Below are positions 35,649 through 45,034 of a DNA stretch of 64,000 bases, piece by piece. The stretch covers positions 620,001-684,000 of the forward strand of contig NZ_JACIBT010000001.1 in NCBI RefSeq assembly GCF_014195445.1. The letters run 5' to 3'. Each line of letters begins with the position of its first letter. Positions within the stretch are counted from its first letter, which is position 1. The position numbers and the translations under genes were made by a program. This DNA is from Garicola koreensis (GTDB taxonomy: Bacteria; Actinomycetota; Actinomycetes; Actinomycetales; Micrococcaceae). Under the pieces are notes generated by a model. The model saw only the letters and a list, made by a program, of their open reading frames with translations. It did no database searches and had not been told where the DNA came from.

Positions 35649-37613
35649 TCACCTGGACTGCGAATCCAGGTCGCTGAGCCGCTCTTCGGCGGCGCGCAGC
35701 ACCTGGTGGCGCAGGTCTTCGGGGTGGACCAGTTCAATGTCGCCTCCGGCCTCCAAGCAGATGGTGATCGCCGTGCGGCGCGAGGCGAAGTGGGTGCGGA
35801 TGAACACGGAGCCGTCGCGGGAGTCTCTGCGCTGCAGCTCGGGGGCGAATCGCGGGGCCGCGGCGGCGAAGGGCGCAAAGCGCAGTACGACGCCGGTGAG
35901 TGAGTCGCTTGTCTTCTGCACGGCGGCCGGCCCGGCCTCGGTGCGTTCCAGCGCGTGGGCTTCGGCGCTGCGCGCCGAGTCCGGCAGCGGGGTCAGCGAC
36001 TGGAAGCGGTCGAACCGGAAGAGCCGCTCCCCGGCTGCGCTGCGGCACCAGGCCCGCAGGTAGATGTGCGGGCCGTCGTAGATCACATGCACCGGTTCCA
36101 CGCTGCGGTGCGAGGAGCCTCCGGCGGCGTCGGTGTAGTGCAGCTGCAGCGCGTAGTCCCCGGTGATGGCCGCTTCGATGACCCCCAACGCCTCGGAGTC
36201 GGCATCAGTGCGCTGCAGCGTCATGGCCTCAGCTGCCGAGGCGATGGACTCCGGCACCACGCCCATCACCTTCTGCTGCACACTGTGAGCCGCATCGGTC
36301 AGGTGCTGATGCTGCGCCGGTGAGACTTCGATCAGGGCCTTCAGCGCGATCAGCAGGCTCAGCGCCCCGGGTTTGGTCAGCGAGACGGGCCGGTGCATGG
36401 CCGCAGCCGAGGTGCCGTCGGGAACGGTGAGGATGATCGGCTCATCGGCGCCGAGGTAGTGCTCATCGAAGCTGGCCCGGTCCAGGGGAAGCTCCGGCTC
36501 CACGCTGACGTAGCGGCTCATGCCCACATTGGGGCCCGACTGCTCGATGCTCAGCAGGTCCCGGTGCAGCTGCTCGGCGGTGATGTGGTATTCCGAAAGC
36601 AGCCGGCTGGGCGGCACACCTTCGTTGTCCAGCAGGTAGGCGGTCATATTGATGACCCGGTCGGTGCTCAGCCCGATATTGTCCTTGCGCACCTCTGCGC
36701 CGACCGGCCGCAGCCGGCCCGGTTCCGGTGCCTGGCCGGAATGGGCGTCGATGACGGCCTGCAGGGCTTCGCGCGGCTCTTGGTATTCGGCCATGCGGCG
36801 CAGGATGGTCTGCGTCTGCCCGGCGTCGAAGTCCGGTGCGTTCGCCTGCTGCTCGACCTCGTCGCGTTCGGCGCTGCCCAGGTCCTTGGTCTTCAGCTCG
36901 ACGACGGCGTCCTGGATCCGGTCCAGCCTGAAGATCCGCTGTGCCCGGCGGTCCAGGTCGTGGCCGATTAAGTACCAGTGGCCCCGGCCTCCCAGGGCCA
37001 GGGGCACCGCACGTCGCCGCTGGGTGCTGCTGGGTCCGCGGCCGGTGTAGGTGAAGGTGATCGGCGTCCGCAGACCGATCAGGCTGATCTCCAGCAGCCG
37101 GTCCAGCTCTGTCGCCGAACCGAGGGAGGCCTGCAGGACGGTCGGTGCGCCAGGGTCTTCGGCGGCAGCTGGGTTCTCGGCGGTGCCGCTGAGCGCCCAC
37201 ATCGCGTGCTGCAGGCCGCGGACGCTGCTGGCGGAGAACAGCATTCTGGCCTGATGCAGCGCTAGGCGCTCCTGCTGGCTGAGCTGAAGATCGGGAAGCC
37301 CGTACTCCTCAGTGGGGATGCGGTAGCGGTGATCGCCGGTGAGGTCCTCAGACTCCTGAATCGGGATCCCGGCTGAGCGCAGGTACTGCTTATCGGAGCT
37401 GAACCGGCGCTCCAGGGCGGAGAGCTCCCGCTCCCGGGAGGCTTGGTCCAGGAATTGGGCCTCGCGGTAGCGGCCGGCGTAGCCGTCGACCTGCTGGTAG
37501 ATCTGCTCCTTGGTCAGCCCGTGCGGGCTGTGCTCCAGCACGCTCTGGTGCAGGGTCAGGCACCGGACCAGCATCGGGTCCGCCTGCACTGTCTGCTCCC
37601 CCTGCTGCGCCAT
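35649..37613 (-). CDS. pafBC: PafBC fusion, WYL-domain DNA-damage regulator
   Basis: A 654-residue natural fusion of PafB and PafC, which are separate genes in Mycobacterium. Each half has an N-terminal winged helix, a WYL domain and a WCX tail. The first WYL core is HWYLIGHDLDRRAQRIF with FRLDRI; the second is IYLRAWCRSAAGERLF with FRFDRF. In mycobacteria PafBC activates the LexA-independent DNA damage response. Arthrobacter has the same fused form. The N-terminus begins MAQQGEQTVQADPMLVRCL, so the ATG after QAD is an alternative start. It lies 4 bp after the FKBP gene and upstream of tatA. Confidence 0.88.
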   Translation of the reverse strand: MAQQGEQTVQADPMLVRCLTLHQSVLEHSPHGLTKEQIYQQVDGYAGRYREAQFLDQASRERELSALERRFSSDKQYLRSAGIPIQESEDLTGDHRYRIPTEEYGLPDLQLSQQERLALHQARMLFSASSVRGLQHAMWALSGTAENPAAAEDPGAPTVLQASLGSATELDRLLEISLIGLRTPITFTYTGRGPSSTQRRRAVPLALGGRGHWYLIGHDLDRRAQRIFRLDRIQDAVVELKTKDLGSAERDEVEQQANAPDFDAGQTQTILRRMAEYQEPREALQAVIDAHSGQAPEPGRLRPVGAEVRKDNIGLSTDRVINMTAYLLDNEGVPPSRLLSEYHITAEQLHRDLLSIEQSGPNVGMSRYVSVEPELPLDRASFDEHYLGADEPIILTVPDGTSAAAMHRPVSLTKPGALSLLIALKALIEVSPAQHQHLTDAAHSVQQKVMGVVPESIASAAEAMTLQRTDADSEALGVIEAAITGDYALQLHYTDAAGGSSHRSVEPVHVIYDGPHIYLRAWCRSAAGERLFRFDRFQSLTPLPDSARSAEAHALERTEAGPAAVQKTSDSLTGVVLRFAPFAAAAPRFAPELQRRDSRDGSVFIRTHFASRRTAITICLEAGGDIELVHPEDLRHQVLRAAEERLSDLDSQSR

Positions 37614-37617
37614 CGGT

Positions 37618-38019
37618 TCAGGCCTTGCGCACCTTCACCAGGTCGACCACAAAGATCAGCGTCTCGTTGGGGCCGATCGCGGCTCCGGCGCCGGCCTCCC
37701 CGTAGCCCAGGTGCGGCGGAATCTCGAAGCGGCGGCGGCCGCCCTCCTTCATCCCGATCAGACCCTGGTCCCAGCCCTGGATGACCTGGCCGATGCCGGC
37801 GGTGAAGTCCAGCGGCTTGCCGCGGTTCCAGGAGGCGTCGAACTCCTCCCCGGTGGACCAGGAGACACCCACGTAGTGGCAGGAGATCTCGTCGCCGGGA
37901 ACCACCTCAGCGCCGGAGCCGGGGATCATGTCCTCAATAACCAGCTCCTGCGGAAGCGGACCTTCGGGGAAGTCGACCTCTGGCCGGGTACGGTCATAAC
38001 TGCGCTGTCCGAAACTCAT
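37618..38019 (-). CDS. FKBP-type peptidyl-prolyl isomerase, cytoplasmic
   Basis: A 133-residue single-domain FKBP. Core motifs VVPGDEISCHYVGVSW, GEEFDASWNRGKPLDF, VIQGWDQGLIGMKEGGRRRFEIP and YGEAGAGAAIGPNETLIF give all main active-site residues, including the aromatic Trp and Tyr. It catalyses proline isomerisation in protein folding. There is no signal peptide. It is followed by pafBC after 4 bp and sits downstream of two lipoprotein genes, one of them also carrying an FKBP domain. Confidence 0.9.
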   Translation of the reverse strand: MSFGQRSYDRTRPEVDFPEGPLPQELVIEDMIPGSGAEVVPGDEISCHYVGVSWSTGEEFDASWNRGKPLDFTAGIGQVIQGWDQGLIGMKEGGRRRFEIPPHLGYGEAGAGAAIGPNETLIFVVDLVKVRKA

Positions 38020-38036
38020 ACTATTCAGTCCTCTTC

Positions 38037-38744
38037 CTACCCGTCGTGGGTGCCGTCTACGGATGTCGGATTCTCAAAGGATTCCAACGCCGCTTCTAAG
38101 ATTTCGTCAAAGTTCTCCCGATTCATAAAACCGGCTTCCACGACTATGTGGTTGTTGCCGTAACTCATCGCACCGACTCGGTAGTTCGGATCCGGTACGT
38201 CCTCCCCCTCAGAATCGTCGCGCGCACCCTTCAGCACGACTTCGAAACCGCTCAGGTCGCCAGACATTTGGTCAAACTCATAAACCGAATTAGACGAATT
38301 CTGATTCTGTTCTTCGGAACAAGATCCCCCTACAGCATCGAACGCCCCCGTTACATCTCCCTCAGCGGCGGTGCTCAGCAGATACGCATCAAAAATACCA
38401 TCCTGCCAATCAGAGTACGACGCAACTAAGGCCGCGTGAGTATCCACACTGCTTCGCCACAAATCATCGAGGACGTTCTGGCAATCACCCTGAACGTTTT
38501 CGAGGGCATTAAGCGCGAAGAACCCGCCGAGATACTTTTCCCGCAGCGAGAACTCTTCAATATCTAGAACCCTCGGGTCTCCGTCACTCTCGAATCCCGC
38601 CGGCAACTGACTTTCGCTCAGGACTCTATCGGTGAGTTGAGTCTCGGTCAGTGGTGCTTCGGGCATCGACTGTGAGGCACACCCCACCAACACCACGCTG
38701 GCAATGCAAGTAGTTACAAACGCTGAAATTTTCCTGGATATCAC
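38037..38744 (-). CDS. Lipoprotein of unknown function
   Basis: A 235-residue secreted lipoprotein: basic N-terminus, hydrophobic core and lipobox VVLVGC with Cys22. The mature part has Cys residues in NVQGDCQNVLD and VGGSCSEEQ that may form a disulphide, and no domain I recognise. The start is assigned to GTG 38744 because TAGACT lies 7 bases upstream; an ATG at 38783 would add 13 residues ahead of that promoter. The DNA here is clearly richer in A and T than its neighbours, suggesting transfer or relaxed constraint. It lies between two FKBP genes in the Pup-associated block. Confidence 0.65.
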   Translation of the reverse strand: MISRKISAFVTTCIASVVLVGCASQSMPEAPLTETQLTDRVLSESQLPAGFESDGDPRVLDIEEFSLREKYLGGFFALNALENVQGDCQNVLDDLWRSSVDTHAALVASYSDWQDGIFDAYLLSTAAEGDVTGAFDAVGGSCSEEQNQNSSNSVYEFDQMSGDLSGFEVVLKGARDDSEGEDVPDPNYRVGAMSYGNNHIVVEAGFMNRENFDEILEAALESFENPTSVDGTHDG

Positions 38745-38751
38745 CTTCAAG

Positions 38752-38757
38752 AGTCTA
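38752..38757 (-). promoter_or_regulatory. -10 box (TAGACT) of lipoprotein gene
   Basis: Minus-strand TAGACT ends 7 bases before GTG 38744, so the lipoprotein appears to have its own leaderless promoter within the operon. Confidence 0.5.
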
Positions 38758-38864
38758 CGGCTTGTAAATCTAGCCGTGCACACCGATTACGATTCCGCAC
38801 CCAACGTGCGCATGCCGACACCCTGCGAAGACGTTCCATTCGAATCCACGACAAACTTAGAAAC

Positions 38865-39956
38865 TCACTTGTCGGTATCTTCGCCTTGCTCCATCTGGTC
38901 CAGCATCTCCTGCAGCTCCTCTTCGGACATGTCCTCCGGCATGGGCTGCTGCTGAGGCTGCTGCTGAGGCTCGGGAAGGTCGTCAGGGCTGATCGCCTGG
39001 ACGATGTCGATGACGAAGATCAGGTGTCCGCCGGGCTGGCCGCCTTCGGTGAGTCCTTCATCGTCGGCGGCTTCGCCGTAGGCTTGTTCCGGCGGGATCA
39101 CCAGCATCAGCCGGTCGCCGACGTTATTTCCGGGGATGCCTTCAATCCAACCGTCGATCACACCCCCGGTCAGTGAGAATCCGAACGGTTGGCCGGCTTC
39201 ACCGTCCTCGGTCCAGGAGCCGTCGAACTCCTCGCCGTTCTGCCACTGCCAGCCGCGGTACTGGACGAAGAGCTGGTCGTCCTCGGCGATCTCACGGCCC
39301 TCGCCAGCGATCAGCTCCTCGGTGGCAAGCTCCTCGGGTGCTTCAGCCTCGGAGTCGTGGTTCTGCAGCTCTGGGGCTTCGCCGATCTCGTTGGTGACCT
39401 CCGGCAGGTCGCCGGACGGCTCCTGGACTTCGCCGTCAGCGTAGGCGGGGTACTGGTCCTCCAGTCGGAAGATGGCCAGCTGCTGATCGTGGGCGCCCTC
39501 GTCATCTGCCGGGTAGTAGATGGCCACATCGGAGCCGACCGTCACCCCCTCGGCAGTCAGCGCATCGAAGTAGAACTGATCAATGTCCATCCCGGTCTCT
39601 TCCATGCTGGGAAGCCAGGCGATCTGCGGAAGCTCGGCGTCGAAGTTGTGGCCCATCACATCACCGCTCTCCGGTGAGGCCGCCACCTGCCGAACCTCAA
39701 GGAGTGAGTCTTCCTTGACCTGCTCGCCGTCGCCGGAACGAAGCACCCGGGAGGCACCCTCGTCGGTGTCGACCGGGGAGTAGAGAACGACCTCGGGCTG
39801 GTTATCATCTCGAACATGAAGGTCAACGTCTAGAAGAGCATCAGAATCCCCCAACCCGGCAGCTCCAGACGGTTCAAAAAAGGATTCATCATCTTGACCG
39901 CATGCTGTGAGCAATAAAACGGCGGCAGTCGGCAGGGCAAAATTTCTAGTGCGCAT
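38865..39956 (-). CDS. Secreted lipoprotein with FKBP domain
   Basis: A 363-residue lipoprotein. The signal ends LLLTAC with Cys19. An uncharacterised N-terminal region (about 25-200) is followed by an FKBP domain at about 210-335, with DQLFVQYRGWQWQNGEEFDGSW, GVIDGWIEGIPGNNVGDRLML and IPPEQAYGEA as the isomerase core. The C-terminus is a Gln/Pro/Glu-rich tail (PEPQQQPQQQPMPEDM). It likely helps folding of exported proteins on the outer face of the membrane. It starts 32 bp downstream of the pafA stop, probably in the same transcript. Confidence 0.78.
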   Translation of the reverse strand: MRTRNFALPTAAVLLLTACGQDDESFFEPSGAAGLGDSDALLDVDLHVRDDNQPEVVLYSPVDTDEGASRVLRSGDGEQVKEDSLLEVRQVAASPESGDVMGHNFDAELPQIAWLPSMEETGMDIDQFYFDALTAEGVTVGSDVAIYYPADDEGAHDQQLAIFRLEDQYPAYADGEVQEPSGDLPEVTNEIGEAPELQNHDSEAEAPEELATEELIAGEGREIAEDDQLFVQYRGWQWQNGEEFDGSWTEDGEAGQPFGFSLTGGVIDGWIEGIPGNNVGDRLMLVIPPEQAYGEAADDEGLTEGGQPGGHLIFVIDIVQAISPDDLPEPQQQPQQQPMPEDMSEEELQEMLDQMEQGEDTDK

Positions 39957-39988
39957 CAGGGGAACCTTACTAGGTGTGGGTGAATTCG

Positions 39989-41479
39989 TCAGATCAGCGG
40001 GGGCTCGTCGCGCTCGGGCTCGCCCAGCAGTGCGTAGCGGTCAGTCAGCGCCAACGAGGCCCCGCTCCCCCGGCGCTCATCCAGGGTGCGTTCACGCAGC
40101 TGACTGCTGCGGTCTCCGAGTTTGTCCAGCAGCGCATCAATGCGTGAATCGACGACGGCGAAGGGGTCTTTGAGCATCACCGCGTCCAGGGGCCGGTCGG
40201 TCAGCTTGTGGTGGACCCAGTCCACCGTGCTCTGCGCACCATAGGCCCGAGCAGTGGAGACGACCTGCCCGCGCAGCGCCGCCCGGGTGGCCGGCGGGGT
40301 GATCATCGCCTCGGTCACTGCGCCGGCGTCCAGCACATCGGTGGCGCGGCCGCGCCGGCGCAGCATGTGAAAGAGCCCCCGGTCGGGGTTGACATCGTGA
40401 TAGGCCATATCCACCTGCTCCAGGCGCCGGTGGCCCATCTCAAGGCCGCGGGCATCAGCGACCTCCTCGACGAGGCGCTTCTTGATCGCCCAGTCGATGT
40501 CGTGGTCGATCAGCGTGTGGTCCCCGGTCTCCACCGACTCCAGAGCACGCTCCCAGAGCTCCAGCACGGTCTCGACGTGCTCGTGGTGGGCGCCGTGCTC
40601 TGCGACAAAGCGTTGGGCCCGCTGCAGCAGACCGCGCTGGATCTGCACTGCGGTGTGGTCTTCGGCTCCGCGGACGCGCACTGCGGCGTGGCCGGTGATG
40701 TCGTGGCTGATGTGGCGGATGGCGCTGATCGGGTTCTCCAGCTCATAGTCGCCGATCGGCACACCGGCTTCGATCATGCGCAGCACCAGGTCGGTGGATC
40801 CGTAGCGCAGCAGCGCGGTGGTGGTGGACATATTGGAGTCGCCGACGATCACGTGCAGCCGGCGGTGGGTTGCGGCGTCGGAGTGGGGTTCGTCGCGGGT
40901 GTTGATGATCGGCCGTGCCCGGGTGGTCGCCGAAGAGATGCCCTCCCACATGTGATCGGCCCGCTGGGAGAAGGCGAAGTGGGCCTCGGTCTCATCCGTT
41001 GCCGGCACCACCCGGCCTGCCCCGCTGATGATCTGACGGGTCACCAAAAACGGCAGCAGGATGCCGGAGAGTCTGCGGAAGTGGGTGGTGCGCGGGATGA
41101 GGTAGTTCTCGTGGCTGCCGTAGGAGTTTCCCGCGGAGTCCACATTGTTCTTCAGCACGTAGATCTGCCCGCTGAATCCGTCTAGGTGGATGGCCTTCTC
41201 CGCAGCGACGGCCAGGTCATGCATGATCCGGTCCCCGGCGTTCTCATTGGCGATCAGATCGATCAGGTCGGCGCATTCGGCGCTGGCGTACTCGGGGTGG
41301 GAGCCGACGTCCAAGTAGAGCCGGGACCCGTTGGGGATGAAGATGTTGGAGCTGCGGCCGAACTCCACAACCGGCCGGAACAGGTAGCGGGCCAGCTCAT
41401 CGGGCGGCAGACCCCGGCCCTCCACGGGCCGGTGGGAGATGCCGAACTCAGTCTCGACGCCGAAGATGCGGCGGTCCAC
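39989..41479 (-). CDS. pafA: Pup-protein ligase
   Basis: A 496-residue ligase that joins the C-terminal Glu of deamidated Pup to substrate lysines using ATP. The N-terminal RRIFGVETEFGI carries the catalytic Glu, SRLYLDVGSHPEYASAE the catalytic Asp, and KNNVDSAGNSYGSHENYL and [20 protein letters not shown] the nucleotide site, all as in mycobacterial PafA. It starts at GTG 41479, only 3 bases after the pup stop, with AGAAGGGCGG inside the pup end as ribosome site. In most actinobacteria prcB and prcA separate these genes; here they are absent. Confidence 0.95.
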   Translation of the reverse strand: MDRRIFGVETEFGISHRPVEGRGLPPDELARYLFRPVVEFGRSSNIFIPNGSRLYLDVGSHPEYASAECADLIDLIANENAGDRIMHDLAVAAEKAIHLDGFSGQIYVLKNNVDSAGNSYGSHENYLIPRTTHFRRLSGILLPFLVTRQIISGAGRVVPATDETEAHFAFSQRADHMWEGISSATTRARPIINTRDEPHSDAATHRRLHVIVGDSNMSTTTALLRYGSTDLVLRMIEAGVPIGDYELENPISAIRHISHDITGHAAVRVRGAEDHTAVQIQRGLLQRAQRFVAEHGAHHEHVETVLELWERALESVETGDHTLIDHDIDWAIKKRLVEEVADARGLEMGHRRLEQVDMAYHDVNPDRGLFHMLRRRGRATDVLDAGAVTEAMITPPATRAALRGQVVSTARAYGAQSTVDWVHHKLTDRPLDAVMLKDPFAVVDSRIDALLDKLGDRSSQLRERTLDERRGSGASLALTDRYALLGEPERDEPPLI

Positions 41480-41482
41480 GCG

Positions 41483-41686
41483 CTACTGTCCGCCCTTCTG
41501 CACGAAGCTGCTGACGAACTCCTCAGCGTTGGACTCCAGGACGGTGTCGATCTCATCGAGCAGGCTGTCCAGCTCCTCGGCCTGCTGGCTCGCCTGCGGG
41601 TTGGCCTTCGCCTGCGCTGCCGCTTCGGGGCTCTGATCGTCTTCGCCGCCGGGACGGCGGGGCTGCTTCTGGGGCTGGGATGCCAT
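41483..41686 (-). CDS. pup: Prokaryotic ubiquitin-like protein Pup
   Basis: A 67-residue, Gln/Ala/Glu-rich, mostly disordered tag. The C-terminal half AEELDSLLDEIDTVLESNAE is the helix that binds the coiled coil of the ATPase, and the end SSFVQKGGQ carries the GGQ terminus that Dop must deamidate to GGE before ligation. AAGGAGG lies 7 bases before the ATG. It sits between dop (61 bp upstream) and pafA (3 bp downstream). Confidence 0.95.
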   Translation of the reverse strand: MASQPQKQPRRPGGEDDQSPEAAAQAKANPQASQQAEELDSLLDEIDTVLESNAEEFVSSFVQKGGQ

Positions 41687-41747
41687 CGGTGATCCTCCTT
41701 CAGGGCGTCTTACCCATATTAGGTCATGAACGTGGGTGCTTATTCCC

Positions 41748-43472
41748 TCATCGGCCGCTGCCGAGCAGCTTCTGCAGCGCCGAGATCATGCTGGGGGCAT
41801 CCGCAGCCGACTCCAGAACGGGTTCGGCCTCGGTGCGCCGGCCGGCCTCCGGTTCGGCCAGCCGCAGCCGCACCGGTGAAGAGGCCTCGTCGGGGCGCAG
41901 CAGGATCTGGTCCCAAGAAGCCCCGGCGACCAGGTGGCTGTAGTCGGAAATGAGCTTTCCGCGCAGCCAGGCCCGAGTCTCCTCCGGAGGGTGGGTCGCG
42001 GCCCAGGTGACCTGTTCGTCGCTGAACAGCCGACGCATCCGCCCGGCGCGGACCAGCCAGTAGTAGAGGCCCTTCTGCTCACGCAGGTCGTGGTACTGCA
42101 GGTCGATCATCCCCAGCCGCGCCGAGTCCCAGTCCAGCCCGTCGCGGCGACGGTAGGACTCTAAGATCTGCAGCTTCGCGACCCAGTCGACCCGGTCCGC
42201 GGCGCGGGCGGGGTCCTCCTCCAGATCGGTGAGGATCTCCTCCCAGGCTTCGAGCACCTCGGCGGTCTCGGTGTCCGGCACCGTGTGCGGCAGGCCGGGG
42301 CTGCTGGCCTGACCGGCGTGCTCCACTGCGGCCTGCAGGTACAGCCGCTGGATTTCCACTGCCGTCATGGGGCCGCGGTCGGTGCTCACCGTGGTCTTCA
42401 GGCTCGGGTCGTGGGAGACGGCCTTCAGTGCCGCCACCGGGTCGCTGAGCCGGATCACGGGGGCCCTGCCGGCTTCGATCATGTCCAGCACCAGGGCGGT
42501 GGTGCCCACCCGCAGCCAGGCGGAGTATTCGCTCATGTTGGCGTCGCCGATGATCACGTGCAGCCGCCGCCACGAGTCGAAGTCCGCGTGGGGCTCATCA
42601 CGGGTATTGATCATGGGTCGGCGCACCGTGGTCTCCAGGCCCACCGGCTCTTCGAAGAAGTCGGCCCGCTGCGAGATCTGGAAGCCGGCCTGCTGCGCCA
42701 GCTGGCCGATGCCCACCCGGCCGGCGCCGCAGAAGATCTGCCGGGTCGCGAAGAACGGCAGCAGGTGGGTGACCAGCTGGTCGAAGGCCAGGCTGCGCGG
42801 CACCAGATAGTTCTCATGAGCACCGTAGGAGACCGATTTGTTGTCGGTGTTGTTCTTATACAGCAGCACCTCTGGGGAGTTCGGCTCCCGGTTGAGCCTG
42901 GCCGCCGCGGCCCGGGCAACCTCGTCACCGGCGACGTCGTAGAGCACCGCACGTTTGGCCCCGATCGTCTCCGGCGCCGAGTATTCGGGGTGAGCGTGGT
43001 CCACGTAGAACCGGGCGCCGTTGCCCAGCACCAGGTTCATCAGCAGCTGCGGCTGGTCCTCGTTGAGCTGGAAGAAGTCTCCGCGCCAGTGGGCGGAGCC
43101 GGGGGCGTTGAACCCGCCGCGCTCGGCGGTGTCGGCCGGGCTGGGGTCACCTCCGGAGACATTGCCCAGCGCATCGCGGACCGACCCAGAGCCGGCCTCC
43201 TGCTCGGCGGCGTAACTGAGCGCCTCATCACTGTCGGTCAGCTGGGTGGGGTGGGCGGCTGAGCGGGGCAGCACCCAGCCGCGGGCATCGACCAGCGGTG
43301 ATTCTGACTGGTAGTCCCACTCGGTGCCGGCCACCGATCCGCCCGCTTCGGTGACGTGGGCGGCGTAGGCGTTGACCAGCTCGATGGACAGCGCCACGTG
43401 GTTGGCCTTCGGGTTGGCCGGAGCGTGGATCCCGTACTCGGTCTCCATGCCGATGAGGCGGCGCACGCTCAT
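41748..43472 (-). CDS. dop: Deamidase/depupylase Dop
   Basis: A 574-residue PafA homologue that deamidates Pup and removes it from substrates. Catalytic and nucleotide motifs are intact: [15 protein letters not shown] near the start, [18 protein letters not shown] with the catalytic Asp158, [18 protein letters not shown] and [19 protein letters not shown]. Residues 71-147, at the position of the regulatory Dop-loop, form a long acidic/Gly-rich insertion, making the protein longer than the usual 500 residues. The ATG overlaps the mpa stop by 4 bp (ATGA). Confidence 0.93.
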   Translation of the reverse strand: MSVRRLIGMETEYGIHAPANPKANHVALSIELVNAYAAHVTEAGGSVAGTEWDYQSESPLVDARGWVLPRSAAHPTQLTDSDEALSYAAEQEAGSGSVRDALGNVSGGDPSPADTAERGGFNAPGSAHWRGDFFQLNEDQPQLLMNLVLGNGARFYVDHAHPEYSAPETIGAKRAVLYDVAGDEVARAAAARLNREPNSPEVLLYKNNTDNKSVSYGAHENYLVPRSLAFDQLVTHLLPFFATRQIFCGAGRVGIGQLAQQAGFQISQRADFFEEPVGLETTVRRPMINTRDEPHADFDSWRRLHVIIGDANMSEYSAWLRVGTTALVLDMIEAGRAPVIRLSDPVAALKAVSHDPSLKTTVSTDRGPMTAVEIQRLYLQAAVEHAGQASSPGLPHTVPDTETAEVLEAWEEILTDLEEDPARAADRVDWVAKLQILESYRRRDGLDWDSARLGMIDLQYHDLREQKGLYYWLVRAGRMRRLFSDEQVTWAATHPPEETRAWLRGKLISDYSHLVAGASWDQILLRPDEASSPVRLRLAEPEAGRRTEAEPVLESAADAPSMISALQKLLGSGR

Positions 43473-45034
43473 GGGTTCAGTCCCATTCCGCTGATCATGG
43501 CCCGCTGCTCGGTCATCTCGGCTTCGAGCGCGGCCTCCAGGTGCTCTGCGGTGAGCCCCTTGGCCGCCGGGTCCTGCTCATTGCTGAGGAACTCCTTGAT
43601 CGCGCCCTTCTTGGCCCGGTCCACCACGTTGGAGAGCACCGCACCGGACATGAACCCGGCCTGCTCCGGGTAGAGCCGGGTCACCACCGTGTTGATCAGC
43701 GCCTCGCGGGCAGCGACGGCGCCGCCGTGGTCGGCCATCAGGGAGGCGCGCAGCGGCACATCGGAGCCTAGGTGGATGCGCAGGATCTCCCGCGCCCCAT
43801 CGGCGGAGGGCCGCTGCACCCGGATCTTCACGTCCAGCCGGCCCGGCCGCAGGATGGCCGGGTCAATCATGTCCTCACGGTTGGAGGCGCCGATGACGAT
43901 CACATTGTCCAGCGACTCCACCCCGTCGATCTCGGCCAGCAGCTGCGGCACGATCGTGGTCTCCGCGTCGGAGGAGACCCCGGTGCCGCGGGTGCGGAAC
44001 AGCGCTTCCATCTCGTCGAAGAAGACGACGACGGGCCGGCCCCCGGAGGCCCGCTCACGGGCGCGGGAGAAGATCACCCGGATATGGCGTTCGGTCTCAC
44101 CGACGTATTTGTTCAGCAGCTCCGGGCCCTTGATGTTCAGGAAGAAGGCGCCGTCGCCGTTCTCATCGGCCAGCGAGGAGGCCACGGCCTTGGCGATCAT
44201 GGTCTTGCCGGTGCCCGGCGGGCCGTAGAGCAGGATGCCCTTGGGGGCGAGCAGGCCGTGCTCCTCGTAGAGGCCGGCGTGCAGGAAGGGCAGTTCGACG
44301 GCGTCGCGGATCTGTTCGATCTGATCGGCCAGGCCGCCGATGTCGGCGTAGGAGACGTCGGGGGACTCCTCCAGCACCACGTCCTCGACCTCGGAGAGCG
44401 CGACGACTTCGGTGGCGGTGCCGGTGCGCAGGTCCACGATGACCGCGTCGCCGATGCGCACCGGGTGACCTTCGGGCTTATCGGTCACCGGGGTCAGGCG
44501 GACCACCCGTTCTTCCTCACCGCGGGTGATGATCACCAGCCGGTCATCGGGAAGCACCTCTTTGATGCGGGCGACCTCGCCGGTGCGCTCCGGGGCGCCG
44601 ACGGCGATGATGCTGAGGTTCTCGTTCAGCAGCACTTCGGCTCCGGGAATCAGCTCCTCGGTGCTGATCAGCGGGGAAACGGAGACCCGCATCTTGCGTC
44701 CGGCGTGCAGCACATCGCAGCCGGCGGCGGTGGCGGCCTCGATTTCGCGGCCCTCGGCGGCGTCGCGGGCTGGGTGGTAGCGGATGACCGAGGCGTAGGT
44801 GAACGGTGGGTTCCCGTCGGCCTCCAGGGCCTCCTTGAGCTGCTCGATCTGCCCGCGGGTGGACTCCAGCATGCCGGTGATCCGCTCATTGTGCCGCCCG
44901 GCGGTCTGCAGCTGCTGCTCCAGGTCGCGCTGGCGGTGCCGCAGGTTGTCGATCTGCCGGTGCGCCTGCTCCAGCTTCTGCTGGGCCTGCTGTGCGGCGT
45001 CGCGGTGTTCGGCGTCATTGTGGTCAGCGGCCAT
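43469..45034 (-). CDS. mpa: Proteasome-type AAA+ ATPase Mpa/ARC
   Basis: A 521-residue ring ATPase. Residues about 10-65 form the coiled coil that captures Pup ([18 protein letters not shown]), followed by tandem OB folds and the AAA+ module with Walker [13 protein letters not shown] and Walker [13 protein letters not shown]. Mpa normally ends in a Gln-Tyr-Leu type motif that opens the 20S gate; this one ends [11 protein letters not shown] with no tyrosine. The ATG at 45034 has AGGAGGT 5 bases upstream; an in-frame ATG at 45133 is rejected. Its start overlaps the trmI end by 11 bp. Confidence 0.92.
   Translation of the reverse strand: MAADHNDAEHRDAAQQAQQKLEQAHRQIDNLRHRQRDLEQQLQTAGRHNERITGMLESTRGQIEQLKEALEADGNPPFTYASVIRYHPARDAAEGREIEAATAAGCDVLHAGRKMRVSVSPLISTEELIPGAEVLLNENLSIIAVGAPERTGEVARIKEVLPDDRLVIITRGEEERVVRLTPVTDKPEGHPVRIGDAVIVDLRTGTATEVVALSEVEDVVLEESPDVSYADIGGLADQIEQIRDAVELPFLHAGLYEEHGLLAPKGILLYGPPGTGKTMIAKAVASSLADENGDGAFFLNIKGPELLNKYVGETERHIRVIFSRARERASGGRPVVVFFDEMEALFRTRGTGVSSDAETTIVPQLLAEIDGVESLDNVIVIGASNREDMIDPAILRPGRLDVKIRVQRPSADGAREILRIHLGSDVPLRASLMADHGGAVAAREALINTVVTRLYPEQAGFMSGAVLSNVVDRAKKGAIKEFLSNEQDPAAKGLTAEHLEAALEAEMTEQRAMISGMGLNP

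Noticed and set aside
41480-41747. Small or degenerate prcB/prcA remnant near pup
   Set aside because: Only 3 bases separate pup from pafA and 61 separate dop from pup; no proteasome-subunit sequence is present.
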